Shown here: positions 1 through 8,554 of the stretch, piece after piece | Position numbering within the stretch: position 1 is the stretch's first letter | Layout: each line of letters begins with the position of its first letter | Assembly (NCBI GenBank): GCA_018263655.1 | Contig: JAANWY010000170.1 | Span: forward strand, 1-23,443 | Length of the DNA stretch: 23,443 nucleotides | Direction of reading: 5' to 3' | DNA from: Anaerolineales bacterium | GTDB taxonomy: Bacteria; Chloroflexota; Anaerolineae; Epilineales; JAANWY01 | Made by a program: the position numbers and the translations under genes | Notes under the pieces: model-generated | Database searches by the model: none | What the model was told of the DNA's origin: nothing | Seen by the model: only the letters and a program-made list of their open reading frames with translations

Positions 1-60
1 AGGCGCCACAGCCGCTGGGACATCGGCCTTATGGAGAAACACCAGGCCTCACACCGTTGA
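1..60 (+). CDS. possible 3' end of an upstream gene (partial)
   Basis: One + frame is open from the window edge to a TGA at 58-60 and encodes about 19 residues ending in HQASHR. It could be the C-terminus of a gene that begins outside the window, but a 20-codon open frame is weak evidence. The stop overlaps the -35 box of the next promoter. No function can be assigned. Confidence 0.25.
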   Translation, partial: RRHSRWDIGLMEKHQASHR

Positions 61-85
61 CAGGGGGTGGAAGGCGTAGTACAAT
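57..85 (+). promoter_or_regulatory. sigma70-type promoter for the Ig-like membrane protein gene
   Basis: A perfect -35 box TTGACA (57-62) is followed after exactly 17 bases by TACAAT (80-85), one mismatch from the consensus -10. Transcription would begin near position 92, so the leader before the ATG at 125 is only about 33 nt. This is a housekeeping-type promoter, unlike what would be expected for ECF control. Confidence 0.75.
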
Positions 86-124
86 TGCGAGGAGTGGGAT
101 GTTGATTAGCGAAATGGTTCAGCA

Positions 125-871
125 ATGGCGGATGTAATCAAACTGATTGTCGACTACGCAATTTGGCTCTACGGCTTGTGCGGACTTGGGGCTCTCGTGT
201 ACCTGCGGTCGATCCTCATGGCTCGCCGCGAGCGGAAGACGGCATTGTTCACGTTGGAACGCGAAGCGGCATCCAGTCGTGCAGCACGAAGCTTAGTCGG
301 TGTGTTCGCATTTATCAGCCTAGCCGGCTCAGTCTATTTCGTCGAGGAAATGCTGGCACCGCGCCTCCCCGAGACAGTGGAACAAGACGATGAAACAGCC
401 GTCAACACAGTATTCCTGATCACACCAACCAGTGACGCCCCTACTGCAACACCAGTTCCACCAACGCCAACATCTGAGCCCTCGCCGACGGCCACACGGC
501 GTGCCTTCCCGACACAGGCTACTTCACCAACCCCCACGCCGGCACCTATGGCTGCATGCTCCAACATTGCGCAAATCACGTCACCCCACATCGGCGAAGT
601 CCTCTCAGGTCAAGTCTCCATCTTCGGCACGGCGGCCGCCCCCGACTTCAACTTCTACAAAGTGGAGTACCATCGCGAAGGCGAGCCGCAGGACGCCTGG
701 CACAGCCTTAGCGACATCCACAAGAACCAAGTCGTAAACGGATTGCTTGACACGTGGGATATGAGCGCCTTCCCACCTGGCAACTATCGCCTCAAGCTTA
801 CGGTCGTTGACATCACCGGCAACTACCCTCTCCAGAACCGCTGTGAAGTGCCAGTCGTGATAGGTCAGTGA
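125..871 (+). CDS. membrane-anchored protein with Thr-Pro linker and C-terminal Ig-like domain
   Basis: The 248-aa protein has two hydrophobic segments (about residues 11-32 and 57-74), a Pro/Thr/Ser-rich linker (about 99-142) and a C-terminal beta-sandwich-like domain (about 145-246). That domain carries signatures ITSP, FYKVEY, NGLLDTWDMS and NYRLKLTVVD. It resembles the Ig-like domain attached to penicillin-binding proteins and subtilases in Chloroflexota; this is recalled family knowledge, not searched. Cys145 and Cys240 bracket the domain and may form a disulfide. The topology suggests a wall- or surface-exposed binding domain on a membrane anchor; ligand unknown. An in-frame TAG at 107 excludes a longer N-terminus. 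No strong Shine-Dalgarno precedes the ATG, but a 12-codon upstream ORF (99-137) overlaps it. The gene is monocistronic and convergent with the next one. Confidence 0.8.
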   Translation: MADVIKLIVDYAIWLYGLCGLGALVYLRSILMARRERKTALFTLEREAASSRAARSLVGVFAFISLAGSVYFVEEMLAPRLPETVEQDDETAVNTVFLITPTSDAPTATPVPPTPTSEPSPTATRRAFPTQATSPTPTPAPMAACSNIAQITSPHIGEVLSGQVSIFGTAAAPDFNFYKVEYHREGEPQDAWHSLSDIHKNQVVNGLLDTWDMSAFPPGNYRLKLTVVDITGNYPLQNRCEVPVVIGQ

Positions 872-893
872 CCTCTCCGGCAAGAGACAGTTA

Positions 894-929
894 CTAACAA
901 ACAAAGGCCGCCGGCACGCGCCGGCGGCC
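894..929 (-). terminator. intrinsic terminator between convergent genes
   Basis: A perfect 10-bp stem (906-915 with 920-929, GGCCGCCGGC) encloses a 4-nt loop. Read on the minus strand it is followed by TTTGTTTGTTAG, a good U-rich tract, so it should terminate the 962-2239 transcript. On the + strand the hairpin lies 35 bp after the stop at 871 but has no T-run, so it may serve that gene only weakly. Confidence 0.7.
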
Positions 930-961
930 CCCGTAGAGAGATGAGTTCGCTCTCACCGCTA

Positions 962-2239
962 CTACTCGTGGTTATTCATGACTAGCATGAGATAGAACCG
1001 GTTAGTCACAAACTGTATGTCACTAAAGTAGATGTCCCAAGTATCGTCGGAGCCGTCTTTCTGAGACCACACCACATGAACCCCATCATCCCTCGGTGAC
1101 GCAGCGATTGCTGGCTCCTTGACACCCTTTCCATCCCTGGATGCAGGCTGAGTATCCCACCAGCCTCCGTTTCCCGACCAGAACCGAGTTAGGATAGCGT
1201 CTGTTGCCCCTCCCTCATCCCACGCCACCGAGAACTTACCGCCCCTATCCACTGACACCGCTGGTGCCCGTGAGCTTGCATCGGTAGCAGACAGGTTGTT
1301 CGTTGACGTGAAATTCTCGAGGCCACCTAACCGACGCCAGCTTACGAAAATCTCATCATCTCCGTTAACAGTCTCCTGCCAGACGACAACTACTTTGTCT
1401 AGACTGATCTCGATATCGGGCAAACGAGAGAAAGCATTCGGGCTAACCGACAGGTTCTCGATTACGCTGGCGTCCCAGTATTGCGGCCGCTTGTAGTATA
1501 TGTCTGAGAACCCGCTCTGCTTCATCCAGGTGACATGAAGTTCATCGTTGTGGTCAATCGCCAGGCCAGGTACCTGAACCTGGTTATCTGCACCTCGGAC
1601 CGGCAACTTACCCCAATTGCCCGAGTAATCTCCGGAGTAGCTTGGTATGGGCCAACCTTCGTACAACTGATACCCTCCAGACACCGTGTCCACCCACACG
1701 ACATGAGCCTCACCACCCGAATCGACCGCGATAGCCGGCTGCGAAGACTGCCCAGTGTCAGTCCGTGAGACGCGGGCAGGCGCCAAGAAGCCATCTCCCT
1801 CGTTGACTGAATAGAATATTTCGTAGGTGTCCCACCAAAGGTTACTCCAAACCAGGTGCACGACACAGTCGGGGCCCACAGCAATTGCCGGCTCCGAGCC
1901 GCTAGCCGTCTGCCCTGTCTCCGGAAACGACACGCGACGAGCTGCACCCCACTCTGAGGATGGATAACGCACGCGATACCAGATCTTGCCATCCTGCTCC
2001 CAGACGATGTAGACTGTCCCATCGTCACACACCGCCATGTCGGGATTCAGTGAATCGCTCGGGACATCGGAACTTGAGACAGGAGCAGGCTCCGACCAAG
2101 CCGCGGGCGAACTTGGTGCCGGCTCTGCCGAATCGGGCGGCGCGGAGTGGAGCGTGTCCGCGCGCACCTGACTGATGCAGGCAAGGCAAACGATCACCAG
2201 AGCCAGATGTCTAACCTTCAAGACATAATCATGTGGCAT
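962..2239 (-). CDS. secreted seven-repeat beta-propeller-like protein
   Basis: This 425-aa protein starts with a signal peptide (hydrophobic core about residues 10-22, likely cleavage after QVRA, residue 27). The mature part contains seven spaced copies of a blade-like motif of the form AIAVDxxGxxHVVW, for example AIAVGPDCVVHLVW, AIAVDSGGEAHVVW and GLAIDHNDELHVTW, which suggests a sialidase/BNR-like beta-propeller fold. No sialidase catalytic residues can be assigned, so activity is unknown. The C-terminus, RFYLMLVMNNHE, resembles the short YLPLVMR-like tail often seen on secreted Chloroflexota proteins. The ATG has a GAGGG Shine-Dalgarno at good spacing, lying in a small GAAACC/GGTTTC hairpin (2241-2255). 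It is a paralogue of the preceding gene and probably the last gene of the transcript. Confidence 0.75.
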   Translation of the reverse strand: MPHDYVLKVRHLALVIVCLACISQVRADTLHSAPPDSAEPAPSSPAAWSEPAPVSSSDVPSDSLNPDMAVCDDGTVYIVWEQDGKIWYRVRYPSSEWGAARRVSFPETGQTASGSEPAIAVGPDCVVHLVWSNLWWDTYEIFYSVNEGDGFLAPARVSRTDTGQSSQPAIAVDSGGEAHVVWVDTVSGGYQLYEGWPIPSYSGDYSGNWGKLPVRGADNQVQVPGLAIDHNDELHVTWMKQSGFSDIYYKRPQYWDASVIENLSVSPNAFSRLPDIEISLDKVVVVWQETVNGDDEIFVSWRRLGGLENFTSTNNLSATDASSRAPAVSVDRGGKFSVAWDEGGATDAILTRFWSGNGGWWDTQPASRDGKGVKEPAIAASPRDDGVHVVWSQKDGSDDTWDIYFSDIQFVTNRFYLMLVMNNHE

Positions 2240-2356
2240 TGAAACCCTCGGTTTCTACGCCTCGACTGGGTCTTTGTGCCACCCCTTGCTGAGTGTGGCA
2301 GGTGAAAAAAGTACAGCGTGCGCAACGCACTCTATCATTCTCGGAATGCCCATCCA

Positions 2357-3937
2357 CTACATTTTACTCCAGATGAAACACAAAGGCAAGAAGCCCGCAA
2401 TACCATCCTTCTCACAACGGGGATCTGTTGAGCCATGCGTATCTTCCAAAGTAATACCGCCACCTCCTCTGATCGACGGCGCGGAACTTCCCAGAATCAC
2501 TGGCAGATAGACATCGCCCCACGAGGGCGCAGTTGGCGTAGGCGATAGCGTGGGCGTCGCTGTTGGTGATGGTCTTGTTGTTTGGGTAGCTTCCAATGTC
2601 CAAGTAGGTGTCGGTGTCAATGTTATAGTAGGCGTCGAGGTGGCCGTGGCGGTAGGCGCCGGCGTGGAAGACACAGCCGTCGACGTTGATGTCGGTGTCA
2701 GTATCACCGTGAACGTTGCTGTTGCGGTCCTCGCCGGCGCGACGGTCGACGTCGGTGTCTTCTCCACCTCAGGTCCCATCATCCGATAAAATACATCGGT
2801 TTCGTTCCCGGCGCCGCGTGCCGTCCACACAACGTGCAACACGCCCTCACCAGTGGCGTCCAAATCGGGCCCGGAGGTTGACCGCTGCCCCGGAGCAACA
2901 GACTCGACCGCATACCAAGTCTGACTGTTGGGCTGACGTGTGTACAACTGTACGCCCGCGAGCTCCTCGACTGCTATGAATTTGAAGCCGCGTCCGTCAA
3001 CTGCCATGGCCGGCGCCCCCGCACGCTCTATCAAAGGCGAGACACGCTCACTGACAGCCGGCCAATTCGACGCACGCCCAGAACGGTACACAATAGCCGA
3101 CTGATCATCGACGACCTCTTGCCAGGTAACGTGGGCCCAACCCTCCTGGTCAATTGAAATTTCTGGGTCTATCGAATCGGCTGATGGCCAATCAGACAAC
3201 ACGTAGGTAAACGACCAATTGCCCGGTGGATGCCGCCGGCGATAGTAAACGTCATTTGTCTCACCGAGCAACGACGAATCCGACCAAACGACGTGGAGGC
3301 CACCGCTGGAATCTGTCGCAACGTCCGGCGTGATGCCGGCAGCCACATTTGCCGCCGCCTCCCAGCCCGATTGGGTGCGCCGGCGATGGCGGATGCGGGG
3401 CGAACCACTCACTGAATCGACCCAGACCACGTGAGACACGCCGCCCGGACCGACAGCCACCGCCGGGGAGCGAAGCGTGCCTCGGTTGCCAACAGCGGCG
3501 TTGGCGCCGTCGATCCACATTTGGAGTCGCTCGTCCCAGCGCCGGTATCGAACGAAACTCGCCTTGCTGGCAGCTCCTATCTGTTCGTTATCCAGCCACA
3601 CCAGATCGAGGGTACCGTCTGGCCCAACACTGAGATCGGGGTCCGTGCCGGCTTCAAGACACTGCGGTGAGCGCCAGTCGGCATCGCCAACCTTGTAAGT
3701 ATGGCAGATCTCAGGCCTAAGATAGATCGTGTCTACCCACGCGACATGTATCGTGTTGGAAACAACCGCAATGGTCGCCTTATCAGATGGCCATTCGGAG
3801 TTCGAGAGATTCTGCACTTCGTTCAAATCCGAGGGGAAAGACACAGGAACTACCGTGGTTGAACCCGCCACCCAACCGAAGCTGAGGGTAGCACTCGCCA
3901 CGATGATGGCTAGAGGAAAAGCGTAGGAGGGACGCAT
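2357..3937 (-). CDS. secreted seven-repeat beta-propeller-like protein with Thr-Pro linker
   Basis: This 526-aa protein has a signal peptide (hydrophobic about residues 6-24). Seven blade-like repeats follow, including DLSVGPDGTLDLVW, AVAVGPGGVSHVVW, DVATDSSGGLHVVW and EISIDQEGWAHVTW, matching the downstream paralogue. A long Thr/Pro/Ala linker follows (encoded by about 2530-2770), then the motif DVYLPVIL. About 44 further residues follow that motif, including a Gly-rich stretch and a Cys-containing end, which is unusual because the motif is normally close to the C-terminus; a lost original stop is possible. The gene begins 26 bp after the 871-aa gene, consistent with one operon, but no clear Shine-Dalgarno is seen at its ATG. 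A role in binding surface glycans or proteins is plausible but unproven. Confidence 0.72.
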   Translation of the reverse strand: MRPSYAFPLAIIVASATLSFGWVAGSTTVVPVSFPSDLNEVQNLSNSEWPSDKATIAVVSNTIHVAWVDTIYLRPEICHTYKVGDADWRSPQCLEAGTDPDLSVGPDGTLDLVWLDNEQIGAASKASFVRYRRWDERLQMWIDGANAAVGNRGTLRSPAVAVGPGGVSHVVWVDSVSGSPRIRHRRRTQSGWEAAANVAAGITPDVATDSSGGLHVVWSDSSLLGETNDVYYRRRHPPGNWSFTYVLSDWPSADSIDPEISIDQEGWAHVTWQEVVDDQSAIVYRSGRASNWPAVSERVSPLIERAGAPAMAVDGRGFKFIAVEELAGVQLYTRQPNSQTWYAVESVAPGQRSTSGPDLDATGEGVLHVVWTARGAGNETDVFYRMMGPEVEKTPTSTVAPARTATATFTVILTPTSTSTAVSSTPAPTATATSTPTITLTPTPTWTLEATQTTRPSPTATPTLSPTPTAPSWGDVYLPVILGSSAPSIRGGGGITLEDTHGSTDPRCEKDGIAGFLPLCFIWSKM

Positions 3938-3963
3938 TTGGGCAGGGATTTGGTGTCAGTTGA

Positions 3964-6579
3964 CTATTCTTCGTCTAGAAGAATCGTAATTCTTAAGGCT
4001 TCGAGGACACCGTTTTCGTCCTTGGCACTCACCTCGACTGGTGCGCCAACCTCGGGTGCCGCTTGACTCATATCCAAAAAAGTAGAGCTCGTTACTAATA
4101 CGCGTTTGCACGCCGTAGCATCAGCATTCTCTTCCACATTGCACGTGCCGAGAGCACTATCTTCTATGGTCCAATAGTCTCCAATCAGAGACTCGGGCAA
4201 TGCCCGAATGACACCCCTGAATTCCTCAACCGCTGCACCTGGCCCATACCACAGTTCGAGCGCCTCGACTGTACTAGCGCTGATCATATTACCCGCTACC
4301 TGGACCTGAGTACCAAGTACCGGCGTCTCACCTAGCGCTATCCCGTGATGAATCGTCGTACTCACATTGACAACTACACGGATCCCACTGATCATCCAGA
4401 CAGATTCCTCATCGGAAACTTGCTGCCAGTCGTCTACGGTACCCTCGAAGTCGACCCGTCGCCGCTCGCTCTGTGGTTCCGTCACCGTGATCCGGTCAGC
4501 GAGAATTGACCCGTCCGCTCGCTCCCATCCCCTAACCTCCGCGATCCAGCCGACGACCGGCTCCCGGTTGATGACCGTATCTTCCGTGATCTCTACACGG
4601 ACCCCTTGGACGACGATGTACCCCGGCCCCGGATCGGTCACAACCCGGTCGATGAAACCATTCATCGACGTTTTCTTCGCTAAGTTGGGAAAGATACGAA
4701 TATGCGTCGCCAGATAGTCATTCCCACCGACGGGCAGCAACCGCGCACGGGCCAAGTCACCGACCAATGGCCTAAGTCCTTGGGGTTGCAGTACCGTCTG
4801 GGGCGTCACCTGGACAGAGAACACCTCGGTCTCAGACACCTTAATCCGCCACCAACCGTCAAACGCATTGGCGGGTAAGTCATCGATCGTGCCGCCCACC
4901 TCAATCGGTGTTGGCATAGTCAAGTCACCCTGGGTTGCATAGGATAACTGACAATCCTCGGCGAAATCTAGTCGAAAGACGTAGGGGGCCGGCACCACCG
5001 GGTCCTCAAAGGTGAGTTGAAGTTCCGCTGTCTGCTCAGGCTCAATGACGGGCACAACATCGTCAGTGTTGTGCCCAACTGTCGCCGTTCCCTCTCCTCG
5101 CTCTCCCTCCCAGAAAGGCACTCCAGCAACAGATACGCCAAGTAATGCTCCGTTGAAGTGTGTGGACCAATCAACCTGGAGAGCACGCAGTTCCGCCTGC
5201 CGAGAACCGATGTTCCGGACCCCGAGGAATAGCTTGTTCCCGCCTACCCGGATCGGCTCGTCGCCGTCGGTCACCATCTGGCAAGGGTCAGGCTCCTCCC
5301 TGCGCGTGCTACTCAGCACCCGGCACTCATCCGATAGATCGAGCTCTACTGTGTAGTGTTGCGAAGCCGCATCCTGATCGAACACGAATGCCAGAGCAGA
5401 CCGGGTGTTGGCCGGCAAGGTGATGTCGGGGAGCAAATCCACGCCGGCCGTCATGGATGCAGGAGAATTAATCTTGGGGAAGCGCCCACTTGCTTGATCA
5501 ATGATCGAAACATCGTCCAGGATCACATCCACCAACGCACCGTTGCCGGCAGGGAAAGTCATCCAGATTTCATCGAGCGGCTGACTAGTCTCACCGAGAT
5601 TTTCCAGTATCAATCCAGCAGTCCGGCTGGCCACCTGCACACCACCATCCTGGCGCACCGGACAAACAGAGGGTGACACCGCATTGGAGAATACGGATTG
5701 ACACTCATCACTCTGCAGAGCAATCGCGTAATTCACCAACGGCGCCGTTGAATCGAATACCAAGTTGAGCTTGACGGACTCTCCGGACTGCAGCGTAACT
5801 ACCCGATCGGCCGGCAATTCCACCTCTGCCGGCGACCGTTCGGCTGGGGCAGCAATCAAGTTCTCACCGTCACCGAGTCGAATACTGTTTATGGCCGATT
5901 GCTCATACGGCCAGAAAATCAGCATACGGTCGAGAGAAACCGGCTCCTCAGTTGTGTTCCGCACAACGAGACCTGCTTCTTGCTTATCCACGAAGAAACG
6001 ATCGAAGGTTGTGAAACAAGACTGGTTTGGGCCAGACTGTTGACTGTCAAAAAAACTGTAGCAACTCTTACCGAGATGGAGAAGCAAGACGTAGCGGCCT
6101 GTCGCCGCCACGGTGGAGAACTCTAGCGTCACCGCCGTCTCCTCGCCGGCCTTGATGGTGGGGAGCATCTGGGCCAGGTCAGAGAAAATCGTGGTAGATC
6201 CGCCGGCTTCCGAACCATTCCAAATGGTTCGACCGCCGAGTCGGGCGTTCACTAACTCGCCGTTGGCCGCTGGCCAAGCCAGGGTGATAGCCTGAATCGT
6301 AGCATCCGCACCATCGTTTGCGAGATCAATGCTCACGGTGTCGGTGGCGATGTTCGCAATCTGGATCATGCGAACTCCACAAGCTGCACCGACGGGGGTG
6401 GGGATCGGTGTGGGCGTTTGCTCTAGAAAAGCTTCCAGGATGGGGTTTGAGATCTTCTCACCAGCGTAGCCAGGTGTGCTGAGGCTCACCAGAGCCAGCG
6501 TCAGGCCAACTAACGCAATGAGCAGAAAGGTGATGACCAGCGTGAGTCTGGTAGCCCGGCTCCGTAGGTCAGATGTCAT
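3964..6579 (-). CDS. secreted protein with four Cys-containing beta repeats and DUF5666-like domains
   Basis: The frame extends upstream to 6663, but ATG 6579 (871 aa, MTSDLRSR) is preferred. It has an AGAGGA Shine-Dalgarno about 7 nt upstream, and the extra upstream codons run into the MITE-like repeat. A signal/anchor helix lies at about residues 12-38, then a short TPTPIPTP linker. Four repeats of roughly 120 residues follow, each with an aromatic strand followed by an NG-type turn (LAWPAANGELVNARLGG, IWMTFPAGNGALVDVIL, VDWSTHFNGALLGVSV) and each ending in a conserved Cys. The C-terminal third holds about four small beta-barrel units (for example GYIVVQGVRVEITEDTVI and WMISGIRVVVNVSTTI) typical of DUF5666. 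Similar units occur in the adjacent anti-sigma factor. Function is unknown; an extracytoplasmic surface or ligand-sensing protein is likely. Confidence 0.72.
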   Translation of the reverse strand: MTSDLRSRATRLTLVITFLLIALVGLTLALVSLSTPGYAGEKISNPILEAFLEQTPTPIPTPVGAACGVRMIQIANIATDTVSIDLANDGADATIQAITLAWPAANGELVNARLGGRTIWNGSEAGGSTTIFSDLAQMLPTIKAGEETAVTLEFSTVAATGRYVLLLHLGKSCYSFFDSQQSGPNQSCFTTFDRFFVDKQEAGLVVRNTTEEPVSLDRMLIFWPYEQSAINSIRLGDGENLIAAPAERSPAEVELPADRVVTLQSGESVKLNLVFDSTAPLVNYAIALQSDECQSVFSNAVSPSVCPVRQDGGVQVASRTAGLILENLGETSQPLDEIWMTFPAGNGALVDVILDDVSIIDQASGRFPKINSPASMTAGVDLLPDITLPANTRSALAFVFDQDAASQHYTVELDLSDECRVLSSTRREEPDPCQMVTDGDEPIRVGGNKLFLGVRNIGSRQAELRALQVDWSTHFNGALLGVSVAGVPFWEGERGEGTATVGHNTDDVVPVIEPEQTAELQLTFEDPVVPAPYVFRLDFAEDCQLSYATQGDLTMPTPIEVGGTIDDLPANAFDGWWRIKVSETEVFSVQVTPQTVLQPQGLRPLVGDLARARLLPVGGNDYLATHIRIFPNLAKKTSMNGFIDRVVTDPGPGYIVVQGVRVEITEDTVINREPVVGWIAEVRGWERADGSILADRITVTEPQSERRRVDFEGTVDDWQQVSDEESVWMISGIRVVVNVSTTIHHGIALGETPVLGTQVQVAGNMISASTVEALELWYGPGAAVEEFRGVIRALPESLIGDYWTIEDSALGTCNVEENADATACKRVLVTSSTFLDMSQAAPEVGAPVEVSAKDENGVLEALRITILLDEE

Positions 6580-6633
6580 TGATGTTCCTCTTCTCAATGC
6601 AACCCGCTCAACATGCCATCGAAACGTCGTGAC

Positions 6634-6826
6634 TAGGACCTGTTGACATTTGGCCGAAAACAACCCCTCGATACGGCTACCGCTTTACCCCTCGACAGGC
6701 TCTTCGGGTGAATCCTCCGACAGGCTCGGAATCTCGCTCAGGATGCGTTCTTGGCCCAATTTCGACGCTTCGATACGCCCTTGCAGGGCACTCAGCATGC
6801 GAAATCGGCAATGTCAACAGGGCCTA
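6634..6826. mobile_element. MITE-like element with terminal inverted repeats
   Basis: The left end TAGGACCTGTTGACATT (6634-6650) and the right end AATGTCAACAGGGCCTA (6810-6826) are inverted repeats of 17 bp with one mismatch, including 12 bp perfect. The outermost TA on each side could be a TA target duplication. The interior has no ORF that looks real but contains CTCGACAGGCTC-like and CTTCGATACG-like segments recalled as dispersed repeats in Chloroflexota genomes. It sits in the 320-bp gap between the anti-sigma gene and the 871-aa gene. No transposase is present, so it would depend on one elsewhere. Confidence 0.6.
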
Positions 6827-6899
6827 TTTGATAGACTGCACTCTCGGGCGGTAGGCGTCGCGGCCAGTTCCTCAAGGTTCGGTGTTTGCGTACATTCAC

Positions 6900-8546
6900 C
6901 TATCCAGAGGGCGTCGCTTCGGGGCTCACAGTTGGCGTCGAAAACAGGAAGGCCGGCGCCGGTGTTGGGCTGGGAACCGCAGTGTTTGTCGGTGTGGGTG
7001 GGGGTACAACGAAGATACGCATAGCACGGTACGTATCCCCTGTCTTGCACGCTTCGATCTGCGCAACAGCACCGACCACAGGACTGTTCCGAATATCCGT
7101 ATCGCCATCTATGACTACAGTGAACGGGATACGATCAATTCCCACTTCAACGATCCAGATATCGGCGGTGAATGGTGGAACAATTGTTCCTTCCAGTAGA
7201 ACTGTATTCTCACACGTACGCACCACGGTGATTTTCTCGGCATACACAGTTGTCGATGATTCCCGCACACCTTCCACGTCTACAAATGCACCGAGCTTCA
7301 TATCCCCAACAACTTCGCTCCGATCGTCGAGCCGAATGCGCTGGCCGCTGACGTACCAGACCGTTGGGCTCTCCGGGGATTCCAACACGCCGGAAATAAC
7401 AACCTTGGCCGGCGTCGGTGTTGGCAGCTTCTCGACATTGATTTCAACAGCAACGAACGTTTCATCATCGAGACGATTCATTTGTACGTGAGCGATGCGA
7501 CCTTCCGCCGGCTCGCCCACGATGATGGTACTTGAGATAACCCGGATATTCTGGCCGGCAACCACCCACATTGTCCCGTCATCACTGATCGACTCGATGG
7601 GACCGTTCACCTCATAGAGATCAATGCTCGGGCCCTTGGTAACCGTTGGTGCCAGCATAGGTGTATCCGTCACCTTTGGCTTCGGCGTCTCGGTTGGGGC
7701 TGCCGTCGGTGGCGCCTTCGTGGGCTCAGGCGTATTCGTGGGCGTAGCCGTCGGCACAGCCGTGAACGTAACAGTTAGCGTCTCGGTCGGAACAGACTGC
7801 GGCGGAGTCTGGGGATGAACGGTGATCCGCTCAGCGACGAGTTGGCCATTCTCCGAACGCACGTGAACCGTCGCGATATGGCCGACTGTCGGCTGACCGT
7901 CGATGTCAGTCGTCTGCGTCACACGAGCATACAGACCATCCTCCAACTCGATTGAGTTACCAGGCTGCCACCCGGTGATAATGCCGGCTACATCTTCCTC
8001 AAACGCACGCCCCTGCTCTGTGGCCTGTTGGACTTCTTCTCGCTCTTCAGCCTGAATACGCCGGGCCCTTGCCTCGCGTACCTCAGAGCTCAGCGTTGTG
8101 AAGAGCTGAACTTGGCGCGTTACCTGCTTAACGGGGTACAGTGGGTCTCCCGGCAGGCTGCTCTCCGAGGCCTGCACAACGACCCGTCCAACGGCGCCAA
8201 ACAGCAACAGCACAATGACGACCACTGCTGCAGCACGCCCCCATACGGGACTTGGCATGTCAAGAGAGAAGAAACTCTTGATCCGTTCGAGCAGCGAAGG
8301 TTGTGTCTCCTCTTGCTTCTCTCGCATACGGGCGGCCTTCGCCAGGAACAACCCGCGTCCGCGCGCCCGAGACTCCGGGCGTGGAGGCTCTGTGAAGCGC
8401 AGCGGCTCAATGTGCTGCACCGTTTGTAGAAGTGGTTCCAGTTCCTCCGCATGCTCGGGATAGCGCTCGAGGCAGGCATCGATGCTATCGCCGGCCTTGA
8501 GGCGACCGAGGCACTCGTCAAGAACCGTGGTAAATTCGTTACTCAT
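6900..8546 (-). CDS. membrane anti-sigma factor with DUF5667-like region and DUF5666 domains
   Basis: This 548-aa protein begins 8 bp after the ECF sigma gene, which fits a cognate anti-sigma factor. Residues 1-48 carry the motif DECLGRLKAG..ACLERYPEHAEELEPLL, which recurs in Chloroflexota anti-sigma proteins; there is no zinc HxxxCxxC motif. A single membrane helix lies at about 103-126. Just outside is SSLPGDPLYPVKQ (about 129-141), the DUF5667 signature, then a charged helix (about 151-185). About 186-245, 311-372, 382-442 and 448-512 form small beta-barrel DUF5666-type units, separated by Thr-Pro linkers (about 255-303 and 515-548). The layout suggests cytoplasmic sigma binding with extracytoplasmic sensing. 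Signal and release mechanism cannot be read from the sequence. Confidence 0.82.
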   Translation of the reverse strand: MSNEFTTVLDECLGRLKAGDSIDACLERYPEHAEELEPLLQTVQHIEPLRFTEPPRPESRARGRGLFLAKAARMREKQEETQPSLLERIKSFFSLDMPSPVWGRAAAVVVIVLLLFGAVGRVVVQASESSLPGDPLYPVKQVTRQVQLFTTLSSEVREARARRIQAEEREEVQQATEQGRAFEEDVAGIITGWQPGNSIELEDGLYARVTQTTDIDGQPTVGHIATVHVRSENGQLVAERITVHPQTPPQSVPTETLTVTFTAVPTATPTNTPEPTKAPPTAAPTETPKPKVTDTPMLAPTVTKGPSIDLYEVNGPIESISDDGTMWVVAGQNIRVISSTIIVGEPAEGRIAHVQMNRLDDETFVAVEINVEKLPTPTPAKVVISGVLESPESPTVWYVSGQRIRLDDRSEVVGDMKLGAFVDVEGVRESSTTVYAEKITVVRTCENTVLLEGTIVPPFTADIWIVEVGIDRIPFTVVIDGDTDIRNSPVVGAVAQIEACKTGDTYRAMRIFVVPPPTPTNTAVPSPTPAPAFLFSTPTVSPEATPSG

Positions 8547-8554
8547 ACTTGGGC

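Noticed and set aside
2277..2300. TGCCAC/GTGGCA inverted repeat between the two propeller genes
   Set aside because: Only 6 bp of stem and no T-run on either strand, so too weak to call a terminator.
2550..2789. Val/Gly-rich + strand ORF antisense to the Thr-Pro linker
   Set aside because: It is the complement of ACN/CCN codon runs; repeated GTC/GGT gives long open frames (similarly at 7624-7818, 9880-10104 and 10477-11130) with no start signals or protein-like features.
6580..6663. N-terminal extension of the 871-aa protein
   Set aside because: It runs into the MITE-like terminal repeat and lacks a ribosome binding site, while ATG 6579 has a good one followed by a signal sequence.
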